From NCBI GenBank assembly GCA_026414485.1, contig JAOAIX010000004.1:42646-106645 (forward strand): DNA of 64,000 bases. The letters run 5' to 3'. Of this stretch, positions 1-8,741 are shown piece after piece. Positions within the stretch are counted from its first letter, which is position 1, and each line of letters opens with the position of its first letter. The notes under the pieces are model-generated. The model made no database searches, was not told the DNA's origin, and saw only the letters and a list, made by a program, of their open reading frames with translations. This DNA is from Candidatus Bathyarchaeota archaeon. GTDB lineage: Archaea; Thermoproteota; Bathyarchaeia; Bathyarchaeales; Bathycorpusculaceae. A program made the position numbers and the translations under genes.

Positions 1-2
1 CA

Positions 3-122
3 GAGGGTAAAAAAGCGACTACTGCTAAAGCGGGGTTAGATGCGACTATTCCATTTTCTGCAACAGGTAAGGGCTTCAAAAAAGAAGAATATCGAAAGGT
101 GGATTTAAGCCAGTTTATTTAG
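3..122 (+). CDS. UbiD-family decarboxylase, C-terminal end (probable anhydromevalonate phosphate decarboxylase)
   Basis: An open frame enters from the left edge and gives 39 residues before a TAG at 120-122. The tail contains AKAGLDATIPF, which fits the conserved C-terminal KAGLDAT-type segment of UbiD-family prenyl-FMN decarboxylases. In the archaeal modified mevalonate pathway a UbiD homologue decarboxylates trans-anhydromevalonate 5-phosphate to isopentenyl phosphate. The next four genes encode the enzymes before and after that step, so this assignment is well supported by context. Only the end is visible, so active-site residues cannot be checked. A different UbiD function is possible. 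Confidence 0.7.
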   Translation, partial: EGKKATTAKAGLDATIPFSATGKGFKKEEYRKVDLSQFI

Positions 123-143
123 TAATTATTCACGTGATCTATT

Positions 144-1343
144 ATGTATTTGACAAAAGAAGAGCAGCGGATGCTTGACGGCGAAGAAGGGTACGCTGCA
201 CGCAAGAGTATGGAAATCCTTGTTGCACTAGGAGAAATATATGGTGCTGAGCGTCTAATAAAAATTGGTTCAGTACAAGTTGCAGGTGTCTCTTACCATA
301 ACCTAGGCGATGCAGGATTAGAGTTTCTCAACGAACTTGCCAAAGACGGTAAAGTGCGGGTTTTAACCACCTTGAATCCTGCAGGTATGGATTTGGAAAA
401 TTGGAAGACTCTGGGAATAAAAGAGGATTTTGCCGCAAAGCAAAATCTTGTAATAGACGCCTTCCAGCGTATGGGCATACTCATCAGTTGCACCTGCACC
501 CCTTATCTTATAGGTAACTTGCCCCGATACGGGGAACATGTTGCTTGGTCTGAGTCGTCAGCAGTAACTTTTGCAAACTCCATTATTGGCGCTAGAACCA
601 ACAGGGAAGGGGGTCCATCTGCTTTAGCTGCAGCTTTTGTTGGAAAAACACCGTGTTATGGTCTACATTTAGACGAGAACCGTGTGCCTGATGTACATGT
701 GCAGGTAAACGTAGCTCTTACTAAGATTTCTGATTGGGGCGCACTAGGTTATGCTGTTGGAAAGAAAGTGGAAAATAAAATTCCCTACATCACAGGCATC
801 AAAGAAGCAGAGCTGGACGAATTGAAATCTTTCTGCGCCTCGGTGGTGACCTACGGTACTAAACCACTTTTTTACATACGGGGAATCACGCCTGCCGCAG
901 AGAATGTTCAAATTCCAAAAGATACAGTAACCATAGAGCAAATCGATATACAAAATGCGTATGATAGCATAAACGACCAGGTTACTGACATAGATTTCGT
1001 TTGTGTTGGCTGTCCCCACTGTAGTATAAAAGAAATCTCTGAAATAGCTGAACTTATCAAAGGCAAAAAAATCAAGGAAAACACCGAGTTGTGGGTTGCC
1101 ACCTCAAGAACTGCCAAGCAGTTGGCGGACAAACGCGGTTATACCCAGATTATCGAGGAGGCGGGGGGAAAATTTGCATGCGACACATGTATGGCAGTTG
1201 CACCCCTAAAAGGTCGGTTTAAAGCCTTGGCTACAACGTCTGCAAAAGGTTGTTTCTATTCGCGGCAAAACAATATGAAAACTAAAATAGGTAGCCTCAA
1301 AGAGTGCATAGATGCTGCGGTGACTGGAAAATGGAGCAATTAA
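144..1343 (+). CDS. Phosphomevalonate dehydratase large subunit (aconitase X catalytic subunit, DUF521)
   Basis: This 399-residue protein matches the catalytic subunit of aconitase X. In archaea with the modified mevalonate pathway it dehydrates 5-phosphomevalonate to trans-anhydromevalonate 5-phosphate. Cysteines suited to Fe-S cluster binding are visible in CTCTPY (about residue 115), VCVGCPHC (about 290) and ACDTCM (about 350). It starts with ATG 21 bases after the UbiD stop. Its last 13 bases overlap the small-subunit gene, as expected for translationally coupled subunits. Proline-related cis-3-hydroxyproline dehydratase is the alternative aconitase X activity. The isopentenyl phosphate kinase downstream favours the mevalonate role. 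Confidence 0.85.
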   Translation: MYLTKEEQRMLDGEEGYAARKSMEILVALGEIYGAERLIKIGSVQVAGVSYHNLGDAGLEFLNELAKDGKVRVLTTLNPAGMDLENWKTLGIKEDFAAKQNLVIDAFQRMGILISCTCTPYLIGNLPRYGEHVAWSESSAVTFANSIIGARTNREGGPSALAAAFVGKTPCYGLHLDENRVPDVHVQVNVALTKISDWGALGYAVGKKVENKIPYITGIKEAELDELKSFCASVVTYGTKPLFYIRGITPAAENVQIPKDTVTIEQIDIQNAYDSINDQVTDIDFVCVGCPHCSIKEISEIAELIKGKKIKENTELWVATSRTAKQLADKRGYTQIIEEAGGKFACDTCMAVAPLKGRFKALATTSAKGCFYSRQNNMKTKIGSLKECIDAAVTGKWSN

Positions 1344-1717
1344 CTGGTAGAGTTATATACAAGGGCAAAGGTGAAGGTGAAGCAATAGTCACCACCCAAC
1401 CCATATCATTTTACGGTGGTGTAGATCCAAATACTGGTGAAGTTATAGAAAAAGGTCACGAACTGCAAGGAAAAAGCGTCAAGAATAAAATTCTGGTTTT
1501 TCCACAAGGCAAAGGATCCACGGTAGGTAGCTACACCCTTTATCGGCTTAAAAAGAATGGTGTGGCACCAACAGGTATTATTAATAGTGAATGTGAGACT
1601 ATCATCGCAGTCGGCGCAATAATCAGCGAGATCCCATGTGTTGATAAGGTAGACATCACCAAAATCAAGACAGGTAACCATGTCTTGATAGAAAACGGTG
1701 TGGTTACGGTACTTTAA
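1331..1717 (+). CDS. Phosphomevalonate dehydratase small subunit (aconitase X swivel domain, DUF126)
   Basis: A 128-residue swivel-domain partner of the large subunit. The conserved glycine/serine loop GKGSTVGSY is visible around residue 60, followed by GVAPTGIIN. I chose the ATG at 1331 rather than an in-frame ATG at 1304, because the protein then starts MEQLTGRVIYKG, the usual beginning of this family. The gene then overlaps the large subunit by only 13 bases. The extra nine codons of the longer form (including two adjacent cysteines) look like read-through of the upstream gene's frame. It acts with the large subunit as a heterodimer in the cytoplasm. Confidence 0.85.
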   Translation: MEQLTGRVIYKGKGEGEAIVTTQPISFYGGVDPNTGEVIEKGHELQGKSVKNKILVFPQGKGSTVGSYTLYRLKKNGVAPTGIINSECETIIAVGAIISEIPCVDKVDITKIKTGNHVLIENGVVTVL

Positions 1718-1759
1718 TATTACTCTACAAATTCATCATAAACAAGAAAGGTGCAAAAG

Positions 1760-2560
1760 ATGAGCGAAGTGCGACCCATAATCTTAAAACTCGGCGGTTC
1801 CGCCATCACCGATAAAACCCAAGAATTAGTTGCCAAAACCGAAGTTATCAACCGTTTAGCTGATGAAATTAAGCGTGCAGATTTAGATAATCTAATTATT
1901 GTTCATGGTGGAGGAAGTTTTGGTCACCCCACGGCGCAACGATACGGCATCAAAGAGGGTTATAAAGAACCAACTCAGAAACTTGGGTTTGCCGAGACTC
2001 ACCACGTTATGACCATGTTGAATGGTTTAGTTATGGATTCGCTTATACTGCACGAAGTTCCCGCGCTTAGCATTGCCCCGTCATGTTGTGTAGTGACCGA
2101 TAACGGCAAGATCAAAATTTTCGAAGAAAACCTGATAAAGCGTATATTAAAAATGGGTTTCACACCTGTTCTCTATGGGGATGTAGTCTTCGACGAAAAA
2201 CTTGGTTTCACAGTGCTTTCTGGTGACCAATTAGTAACTTACTTGGCCATTAAACTCAAAGCTGAAAAAATTGTAATAGGCGTGGATACCGACGGTTTGT
2301 TTGATGAGGATCCCAAAGCTAACCCCAACGCAAAACCCTACAGGCATCTTACACTTGAAGAATTAAAGAAAATTCAAAATAAGCTAGGTAAATCCTCAGG
2401 AACGGATGTGACAGGGGGAATGGCAGGCAAAATTGCTGAACTTATTCCAGCCGTAGAGCACGGTATTCACGTTACTATAACAGGTGCAACCAAACCCCTG
2501 TCAATTAACAGGGCACTTATAGGTAAAGATGTATTGGGTACTGAAATAGAGAAGGCGTAA
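1760..2560 (+). CDS. Isopentenyl phosphate kinase
   Basis: A 266-residue amino-acid-kinase fold protein that phosphorylates isopentenyl phosphate to isopentenyl diphosphate, the signature step of the archaeal mevalonate variant. Visible motifs are LKLGGSAITDK at the N-terminus, the phosphate-binding HGGGSFGH with the His typical of IPK, SGDQLVTYLA, GVDTDGLFDEDP and the C-terminal DVTGGMAGKI. The ATG at 1760 is preferred over the GTG at 1751 because a GGTG Shine-Dalgarno element then sits 6 bases upstream. With the GTG it would have no spacer. It is followed 2 bases later by the IDI-2 gene, so all these genes are likely one operon. Confidence 0.88.
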   Translation: MSEVRPIILKLGGSAITDKTQELVAKTEVINRLADEIKRADLDNLIIVHGGGSFGHPTAQRYGIKEGYKEPTQKLGFAETHHVMTMLNGLVMDSLILHEVPALSIAPSCCVVTDNGKIKIFEENLIKRILKMGFTPVLYGDVVFDEKLGFTVLSGDQLVTYLAIKLKAEKIVIGVDTDGLFDEDPKANPNAKPYRHLTLEELKKIQNKLGKSSGTDVTGGMAGKIAELIPAVEHGIHVTITGATKPLSINRALIGKDVLGTEIEKA

Positions 2561-2562
2561 AA

Positions 2563-3663
2563 GTGGCAGAAGAAACCCAAAGACGAAAAGCGGACCATAT
2601 TAGAATTTGCTTAAACGAGAAGGCGCAAGCCAAGAAAACAACTTCTGGCTTTGAAGACGTGCATTTTGTGCATAAAGCTCTTCCAGAGGTTGACAAGAAC
2701 AAAATTGACCTTTCAACTTACTTTTTAGGTCACAAATTCAATGCCCCACTCATGGTTGGTGCAATGACAGGAGGAACCCCTCAAGCAGAGAAAATTAATG
2801 CCAACATCGCCCAAGCTGTAGAAAAACTGGGATTAGGCATGGGTGTAGGTAGCCAACGTGCTGCGGTAGAGAACGTTCAGCTTACAAAAACTTTTGCGGT
2901 TGCCAGAAAAAAAGCGCCTACAGCCTTTATAGTGGCCAATTTGGGCGGTGTGCAACTGGTTCACGGTTATGGTTTAAACGAAATAAAAAAATCCATAGAA
3001 ATGGTTGACGCCGATGCGGTTGCCATCCACCTAAATGCTTTACAGGAGGCAGTTCAGCCTGAGGGGCAAACAAATTTTGAAGGCGTCCTTGAAAAAATTA
3101 GCGAGATTGCAGATAAACTAGACAAGCCAGTGATTGTAAAGGAAACAGGTTCAGGCATCGCAGCAGAGGAGACAAAACAACTGGAAGCTGCAGGCGTGAA
3201 AGCCCTTGATGTAGGAGGCGCAGGAGGAACAAGCTTTGCTGCAGTGGAGTATTATCGTACAATAAAAAGTGAAACCGACACCCAATCATTGGGTGAAACC
3301 TTTTGGGACTGGGGCATTCCAACAGTGGTCAGTATAGTGGAAATTGCTCAAACCTCCAAGATTCCGGTTATCGGTTCAGGAGGTATCCGCAATGGAACAG
3401 ACATGGCAAAAGCCATAGCTCTAGGCTCAACGTTGACGAGTGTAACCCAGCCAATTCTTCAAGCCGCAGTAGAAAGTACCGAGGCGACTCAAAGACTACT
3501 TTCCGTTTTGATGGAAGAATTGAAGACCACGATGTTTCTTGTGGGGTCAAAAAGTGTTCAACAATTAGCCAAGGCACCAGTAGTGGTTATGGGTAACACT
3601 TCTAAATGGCTAGAACTTAGAGGTTTCAACATCAAAGAATACGCAAATAGAGGAGCAAGATAA
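2563..3663 (+). CDS. fni: Type 2 isopentenyl-diphosphate delta-isomerase (FMN-dependent)
   Basis: A 366-residue TIM-barrel flavoprotein interconverting IPP and DMAPP. Family motifs are visible: RKADHIRICL at the N-terminus, the MTGGT FMN/substrate loop around residue 68, QRAA around 98, HLNALQE around 155 and GSGGIRNG near residue 270. It begins with GTG two bases after the upstream stop. A second reading frame inside it is an artefact. It supplies the DMAPP primer for the prenyl synthase encoded immediately downstream. Confidence 0.9.
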   Translation: MAEETQRRKADHIRICLNEKAQAKKTTSGFEDVHFVHKALPEVDKNKIDLSTYFLGHKFNAPLMVGAMTGGTPQAEKINANIAQAVEKLGLGMGVGSQRAAVENVQLTKTFAVARKKAPTAFIVANLGGVQLVHGYGLNEIKKSIEMVDADAVAIHLNALQEAVQPEGQTNFEGVLEKISEIADKLDKPVIVKETGSGIAAEETKQLEAAGVKALDVGGAGGTSFAAVEYYRTIKSETDTQSLGETFWDWGIPTVVSIVEIAQTSKIPVIGSGGIRNGTDMAKAIALGSTLTSVTQPILQAAVESTEATQRLLSVLMEELKTTMFLVGSKSVQQLAKAPVVVMGNTSKWLELRGFNIKEYANRGAR

Positions 3664-3665
3664 TT

Positions 3666-4736
3666 GTGGATATTGAAACTTTTCTTGAAGAAAAAGCACC
3701 CCTAATTGACAAGGCAATAGAGAAGTATATCCCAAGAAAATTCACAAAAGACGCTTTGCTGTTCAAGGTCAATCCCCCAAAATATGGCTACAACCTAGAG
3801 ACCTTAAACAAGGCAATAGCTGAGCCAATATGGGACATGCTTGACCGAGGAGGCAAACGTTGGCGTCCTGTGCTTTTTATGCTAATCTGTGAAGCTTTAG
3901 GTAAGAAAGCAGAAGATTTTCTGGATTTCGCAATAATCCCAGAAGTTATACACAATGGCACTTTAGTGATCGATGATCTCGAGGACTCATCTGAAATCCG
4001 CAGAGGTAAACCATGTACTTACAAAATTTTCGGTATAGACATTGCCGTTAACGCCGGCAACACCATGTATTACCTTCCCCTTCTACCATTTATGGAGCAG
4101 AGAGACAAACTTTCAACCAACAAATTGCGGGAGCTCTACGAAATTTATGTACAAGAGATGATTAACCTCAGTATGGGGCAAGCCATGGACATCGCATGGC
4201 ACCGCGGGTTAGCCAATGCAGATGATATAAACGAAGAAGATTACTTGCAAATGTGCGCTTATAAAACAGGTACGTTAGCACGTATGGCAGCTAAACTTGC
4301 CGCAGTGCTGGCTGACGCAGACAAAGAACTTGTAGAAAAACTAGGTTGCTTCACAGAAAGCGTAGGCGTTGCGTTCCAAATGCAAGATGACGTTTTGGAT
4401 TTGACGGGAAAAGAATTTGCCAAAAATAAAGGTGGCATAGGGCAAGATATAACCGAGGGCAAGAGGTCACTTATGATTATATATGCATTAAAAAAAGCCA
4501 CTCAAAAAGACAGAACCCGTCTTTTGAAAATTTTAAACATGCATACTTCAGATCAAAAGTTACGCGACGAAGCTATAGCTATACTACAAAAGTACGGTGC
4601 TATGGAGTATGTAAAGAATAAGGCTGCAAAAATCGTGGAGGACAACTGGCGAGAGGTTGCCAAGCTTCTGCCAGCGACGGAGGGCAAGGAAAAATTAAAA
4701 GCCTTCGCAGAATTCTTGATTAAACGAAATATTTAA
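3666..4736 (+). CDS. Geranylgeranyl/polyprenyl diphosphate synthase
   Basis: A 356-residue trans-prenyltransferase that condenses IPP with allylic diphosphates to make the C20 or longer chains of archaeal lipids. The first aspartate-rich motif DDLED is at residues 103-107 and the second, DDVLD, at 241-245; both bind Mg-diphosphate. GGKRWRP near residue 62 is the IPP-binding segment. It starts with GTG two bases after the IDI-2 stop, consistent with one operon. Chain length cannot be read safely. GGPP is the expected product in archaea. Confidence 0.87.
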   Translation: MDIETFLEEKAPLIDKAIEKYIPRKFTKDALLFKVNPPKYGYNLETLNKAIAEPIWDMLDRGGKRWRPVLFMLICEALGKKAEDFLDFAIIPEVIHNGTLVIDDLEDSSEIRRGKPCTYKIFGIDIAVNAGNTMYYLPLLPFMEQRDKLSTNKLRELYEIYVQEMINLSMGQAMDIAWHRGLANADDINEEDYLQMCAYKTGTLARMAAKLAAVLADADKELVEKLGCFTESVGVAFQMQDDVLDLTGKEFAKNKGGIGQDITEGKRSLMIIYALKKATQKDRTRLLKILNMHTSDQKLRDEAIAILQKYGAMEYVKNKAAKIVEDNWREVAKLLPATEGKEKLKAFAEFLIKRNI

Positions 4737-4756
4737 CCTCCACGAGCGTAAACACA

Positions 4757-6505
4757 ATGCTTAAAGATAATGATGAACTTCGAAGTCTTATTCGAAAAAA
4801 TGCGCTTATCAACGCTGTTCAGCATGACGGTAAAGCCCAAGCAGGGCCCATTGTAGGCAAAATTTTAGGTGAAAAAGCTGAATTTCGCACTCAAGTTAAG
4901 GAGTTATCAATCCTTATTAACGAAGTACTCTCAGAAGTTAACAGTCTTCCTTTTGGAGTTCAAAAGCAAATTGTAGAAGAAAACTGGCCTGAAGTCTTCA
5001 GAAAAGAGAAAGCTGAAGAAAAACAACTGCCTGCCTTGCCAAACGTCGACAAATACAAACAGGTCGTGACAAGGTTTTCTCCAAACCCTGACTGCGTATT
5101 ACATTTGGGTTCCGCCCGCGCAATTCTGTTAAGCCACGAATATGCCCAACTATATAAAGGAAAATTTATACTTAGATTCGAAGATACTGATCCAAAAGTG
5201 AAGAGACCCTCTTTAACGTTTTATGAGAGAATCCGTGAAGATCTAAAATGGTTAGGTTGCAAAGTTGATGAAGAATACATCCAAAGCGACCGCTTACCCA
5301 TTTACTACGACTATGCTGAACGTCTTTTAACATCAGGTAATGCATACGCCTGCACTTGTATACCTGAAACCTTCAGAAAGAAAACTATCCATGGTGTACC
5401 GTGCCCCTGTCGTAACTTGACACCATCCGAGCATCTGGAGCGTTGGCAACGTATGCTTGACGGTACTTACCAAGAGGGTACTGCAGTGGTACGCATCAAA
5501 ACTGATTTATCTCATCCAAACCCCGCAGTACGGGACTGGCCTGCCCTCAGGATTATAGACACAGAAAAGTATCCACACCCTCGGGTGGGAAGCAAATACT
5601 TGGTTTGGCCCTTGTATAATTTGGCTGCAGGTCTAGATGATCACTTGTTGGGCATAACCCATATTATCCGTGGGAAGGAGCACTTAACTAACGGTGTTCG
5701 CCAAGAATTCATGTATCGGCACTTGGGCTGGGAATACCCACAAGCAATTCATTATGGAAGGCTCAAAATTACAGGAGCGTTTCTGAGCAAATCTAAAATC
5801 ATTCAAGGCATAAAAGAAAAACACTTCACAGGTTTTGACGATCCAAGGCTGGCAACTTTTGCAGCGTTAAGAAAGCGTGGTATAACCCCTCAAGCAATCA
5901 AAAAGATGATAATTGATGTTGGACCCAAAACCGCTGACGTAACGTTGAGTTGGGAGAATCTGTATGCTTACAATCGAAAAATCCTTGATCCACAATGTTC
6001 ACGATACTTTTTCGTTGCTGACCCTGTACAGTTGAAAGTTAAAGCCGTGCCAAAAACGTTCAAAGTAAACTTGCCAATGCACCCCCAACAGGTCGAAAAA
6101 GGCACAAGACATCACACAATAACGCCTGAAGGTGAAGAACAAGTAACGGTTTTATGGATTACTAAAAAAGACATGGCTACTATGAAGGTAAACAAAGTAG
6201 TCAGACTCATGGAACTCTTTAACGTCAAAATCGAAAATACAGATACGAAGGGGGCAGAGGCAGTTTTTATGAGTGACTCTTATGAGGATGCGCGGAGGGC
6301 TAAAGCTCACTTAATTCACTGGATACCTGTTGGTGCAGAATTTCCATGTGAAGTAGTTATGCCTGATTCTTCTCTGATTCAAGGCTTTACAGAGAACGCA
6401 TGCAAAACGTTAAAGGCTGACGATACTATACAGTTTGAACGCTTTGGCTTTGTAAGGGTCGAGTCAGTATCAGAAAACTTGCGTGTGTATTTCGGACACA
6501 AATAA
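4757..6505 (+). CDS. gltX: Glutamyl-tRNA synthetase (archaeal type)
   Basis: A 582-residue class I synthetase charging tRNA-Glu, and in most archaea also tRNA-Gln for the transamidation route. The HIGH-like motif appears as HLGSARA near residue 116, and the KMSKS-like motif as FLSKSKI near 350. The beta-barrel anticodon domain occupies the last third, as in archaeal/eukaryotic GlnRS-like enzymes rather than bacterial GltX. A zinc-type cysteine cluster (CTCIPE ... CPCR) lies near residues 195-220. It follows the isoprenoid operon by 20 bases and overlaps or abuts the SRP19 gene region. Confidence 0.92.
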   Translation: MLKDNDELRSLIRKNALINAVQHDGKAQAGPIVGKILGEKAEFRTQVKELSILINEVLSEVNSLPFGVQKQIVEENWPEVFRKEKAEEKQLPALPNVDKYKQVVTRFSPNPDCVLHLGSARAILLSHEYAQLYKGKFILRFEDTDPKVKRPSLTFYERIREDLKWLGCKVDEEYIQSDRLPIYYDYAERLLTSGNAYACTCIPETFRKKTIHGVPCPCRNLTPSEHLERWQRMLDGTYQEGTAVVRIKTDLSHPNPAVRDWPALRIIDTEKYPHPRVGSKYLVWPLYNLAAGLDDHLLGITHIIRGKEHLTNGVRQEFMYRHLGWEYPQAIHYGRLKITGAFLSKSKIIQGIKEKHFTGFDDPRLATFAALRKRGITPQAIKKMIIDVGPKTADVTLSWENLYAYNRKILDPQCSRYFFVADPVQLKVKAVPKTFKVNLPMHPQQVEKGTRHHTITPEGEEQVTVLWITKKDMATMKVNKVVRLMELFNVKIENTDTKGAEAVFMSDSYEDARRAKAHLIHWIPVGAEFPCEVVMPDSSLIQGFTENACKTLKADDTIQFERFGFVRVESVSENLRVYFGHK

Positions 6506-6525
6506 GCCTATCGGAGTGGAGCTTC

Positions 6526-6834
6526 CTGAGAAAACAAGATAAAGCTATAATCTGGCCAGCATATTTTGATGCGAACAAAACACGAAAAGAAGGGCGTCGT
6601 GTTTCCAAAAATTTGGCCGTGTCCTCACCAAAAATCACAGAAATCCAAGCGGCTGCCGAGAGACTCGGCCTCAAGCCTCAAGCTGTTTTTGATAAAAACT
6701 TTCCCAAGACGCCTTGGGCAAAAACAGGTATGTTGCTTGTGGAAAAGCAGACTCCTAAAGAGCAAGTTATAAACAAACTAGCAAAGCAGTTACAGAAAAT
6801 ACGAAGCGACTCTCAACAGCAAGTTCAGAAGTAA
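6526..6834 (+). CDS. Signal recognition particle protein SRP19, probable CTG start
   Basis: The 102-residue frame reads KAIIWPAYFDANKTRKEGRR then VSKNLAV, which is the conserved SRP19 N-terminal segment that binds 7S RNA. The protein assembles SRP RNA for SRP54. No ATG or GTG exists in frame between the last upstream stop (6436-6438) and the conserved region. The first TTG (6613) lies after most of the RNA-binding motif, so it cannot be the start. The CTG at 6526 sits 4 bases after a strong GGAGTGGAG (6513-6521) and would give a normal SRP19 N-terminus. A start at ATA/ATC, or a sequence error, is possible. Confidence 0.82.
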   Translation: MRKQDKAIIWPAYFDANKTRKEGRRVSKNLAVSSPKITEIQAAAERLGLKPQAVFDKNFPKTPWAKTGMLLVEKQTPKEQVINKLAKQLQKIRSDSQQQVQK

Positions 6835-6846
6835 CATTGAAAAAAA

Positions 6847-7248
6847 TTAGGATTTTTCTTCTTTGCTGCTAATTAGGACAGCGTTTATGACGCCGTCGTT
6901 GCCTGGGCGGCTAGTAACCCGTGCTAGTCCTAAGGCAGTTTCAATTTGAGCGCCTTTGGTTATTACGCCTCTGCGGTCGTAGTCCACGTTTGCTGGGTTT
7001 TTTACTACCCTCAAAATTGTGGTTTTTTCTGTTTTGCCGCTTTTGGGGTCTGTAACTGAAGCAAATTTGTCTGTTAAAACTTTAAGTTTTAAATTGCCCC
7101 CGTAGCCGCGGACAACACGCTTTTTTCGTTCGCCAATTGTGGTTTCTGCGGCGAAGGTACCTTGTTCAAACTTTCGTTTGCCGCGGTAGCACCGTTTCCT
7201 TCCACCTGTGCGTTTCCTTTTTTGCAAATTTCCGTGCCAAACTGACAT
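6847..7248 (-). CDS. rps8e: Small ribosomal subunit protein eS8 (S8e)
   Basis: A 133-residue basic protein beginning MSVWHGNLQKRKRTGGRK, a very typical archaeal S8e start. The central KVLRVVKNPANVDY-like region and the GRVTSRPGNDGVINAVL-like C-terminus are also visible. It belongs to the archaeal/eukaryotic-specific small-subunit proteins. It ends 12 bases from the convergent SRP19 stop and lies downstream of the smc-scpA-scpB group on the same strand, separated by 79 bases. Confidence 0.95.
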   Translation of the reverse strand: MSVWHGNLQKRKRTGGRKRCYRGKRKFEQGTFAAETTIGERKKRVVRGYGGNLKLKVLTDKFASVTDPKSGKTEKTTILRVVKNPANVDYDRRGVITKGAQIETALGLARVTSRPGNDGVINAVLISSKEEKS

Positions 7249-7327
7249 TTCACATTTCCCTTTTATGATATGCTAAACTTTGGTGTGTTCAGTTAAAACT
7301 GTAGTTTTGAATATAAACATATCCTTT

Positions 7328-8071
7328 CTATGATGAGGGTTCGCCATTGTCGCCAAGGTTTTGTTGATCTTCTTTTAAGGCTTCACCGAAGATACGTTTT
7401 AAATCTCTTTTTAGCGAGGAGGGATCTTGGGTTAAGCCGAAGTAGTCTGCGAAGTAATCAGTAGTTTTGAGGACCAATGAGCGCCCCATACGTTCTGTAG
7501 CGATTAGTCCCATCTCTTTTAATAGTTTTATATGTGCGTAAGCATGCTGTCCTCGCACTTCAATCACCCGTTTCTGGGAAAGTGGTTGTCTATATGCTAT
7601 GTAACTTAGGGTTCGTAATGGACCTGACGAGAGTAGAGGACGGTTTACAAGTTTTTTTACCAGTGGAGTGAACTCAACTTTGAGTTGCATAACGTAACGT
7701 TCGTCTTTTAATGCCAAAATTTCAAGAGGGGTACGCCTCGCTGAGTATTCCTGCATTAACATTTGAACGTATTGTTGAACTCTTTTTTTTGATCGTGTGT
7801 TTAAAACAGAACAGATTTCGTTTAGATTCAAGGGTCGACCTGCAACGTAGAGTGCAGCTTCTAGAAGGTTGAGAATCTGTTGTTTTTTTTCTTGATCCTG
7901 TACTTGTTCTTGTGTTGATTCTTGTGTCTGTTGTTCTTGAGTTTGTAGCCGACTTTGAATGGGTGCTTGTATTTTTGCTTGCTGCTGCTCTTCGAGTGTT
8001 GATTGCTGAGCTGGTTGTTCCGAATCAGATTTCAAGTTTGTCTGAGTAGGCTGGGCGTCACTATTTTGCAA
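7328..8071 (-). CDS. scpB: Segregation and condensation protein ScpB
   Basis: A 247-residue protein with a winged-helix kleisin-associated core from about residue 65 onward, including AALYVAGRPLNLNEI and ALIAYRQPLSQKRVIEVRG-type segments. ScpB dimers bind the kleisin ScpA in the SMC condensin complex. The first 62 residues are a low-complexity Gln/Thr/Glu-rich extension not usual for ScpB and probably disordered. It overlaps scpA by 11 bases, so the two are translationally coupled. Confidence 0.85.
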   Translation of the reverse strand: MQNSDAQPTQTNLKSDSEQPAQQSTLEEQQQAKIQAPIQSRLQTQEQQTQESTQEQVQDQEKKQQILNLLEAALYVAGRPLNLNEICSVLNTRSKKRVQQYVQMLMQEYSARRTPLEILALKDERYVMQLKVEFTPLVKKLVNRPLLSSGPLRTLSYIAYRQPLSQKRVIEVRGQHAYAHIKLLKEMGLIATERMGRSLVLKTTDYFADYFGLTQDPSSLKRDLKRIFGEALKEDQQNLGDNGEPSS

Positions 8072-8741
8072 CTTTCAGGTTCCCCACTGCTATGTATATT
8101 TCTTCTGTTTCCTCATTCTGCCATAAACTCACCAAGCCATCTTGAGCCAAGAAGAGCAGAAGAATGAATGTGCGGACAGCTTCAATTCTTGTGATGCCTT
8201 TAATCAAAGTTGAAAACTCTATTATACCTGTACCTTTGACCATTCCTACGAGGCGTTCATAGAGCTTGTCCATTTGAAGCTCCAGTTCAGCGATAAACTT
8301 GTCGAACTGAGGCATGAGATCAGAGGCTTCGGGAAGAACAGGATGACTTACGACCCTGTCCATGTGCACCAGTTTTTCGCCTTTCAGAACTTCATCTAAA
8401 ACTTCCAGTAGATGTTGTATGGTGGTTGATGTCAACTCGTATCGCAGGGGCAGAAAGAGAGGAGGCGGTATGAAGTCTTTGGATTCTTTGGGTTGTGCAG
8501 GCGGCTCTTGGAGGGTAAGTAGCAGTTTTGACTTCATCAAATAAATGAGTGCTGAGGAATCTAAAGCTACGCCTGAAGCGCGAAAGTCGACTTTGCCTAG
8601 TTTTTCCATCTCCAAAAGAAACGATCTAAGCAAATAGGCTATGTTGACGTTCCACGGGGTGAGTTTTTCAAGCTTGCTGACTTCAAACAGTATGTTCCAT
8701 GGGGGTCGTAAGTAGAAAGGTTTTTTGTGAATCGTTTCCAT
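8061..8741 (-). CDS. scpA: Segregation and condensation protein ScpA (kleisin)
   Basis: A 226-residue kleisin. The N-terminal helical domain that binds the SMC neck is visible (PWNILFEVSKLEKLTPWNV), as is a C-terminal winged helix (IEFSTLIKGITRIEAVRTF) that binds the SMC head. Its ATG directly abuts the SMC stop codon with no spacer, and its end overlaps scpB. The three genes therefore form a compact condensin operon in the order smc, scpA, scpB. Confidence 0.88.
   Translation of the reverse strand: METIHKKPFYLRPPWNILFEVSKLEKLTPWNVNIAYLLRSFLLEMEKLGKVDFRASGVALDSSALIYLMKSKLLLTLQEPPAQPKESKDFIPPPLFLPLRYELTSTTIQHLLEVLDEVLKGEKLVHMDRVVSHPVLPEASDLMPQFDKFIAELELQMDKLYERLVGMVKGTGIIEFSTLIKGITRIEAVRTFILLLFLAQDGLVSLWQNEETEEIYIAVGNLKVAK

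Noticed and set aside
7862..8040. The Gln/Thr-rich stretch of ScpB as a separate repeat or frameshift
   Set aside because: It is in frame with the ScpB core and directly overlaps scpA in the expected way, so it is best read as a disordered extension.
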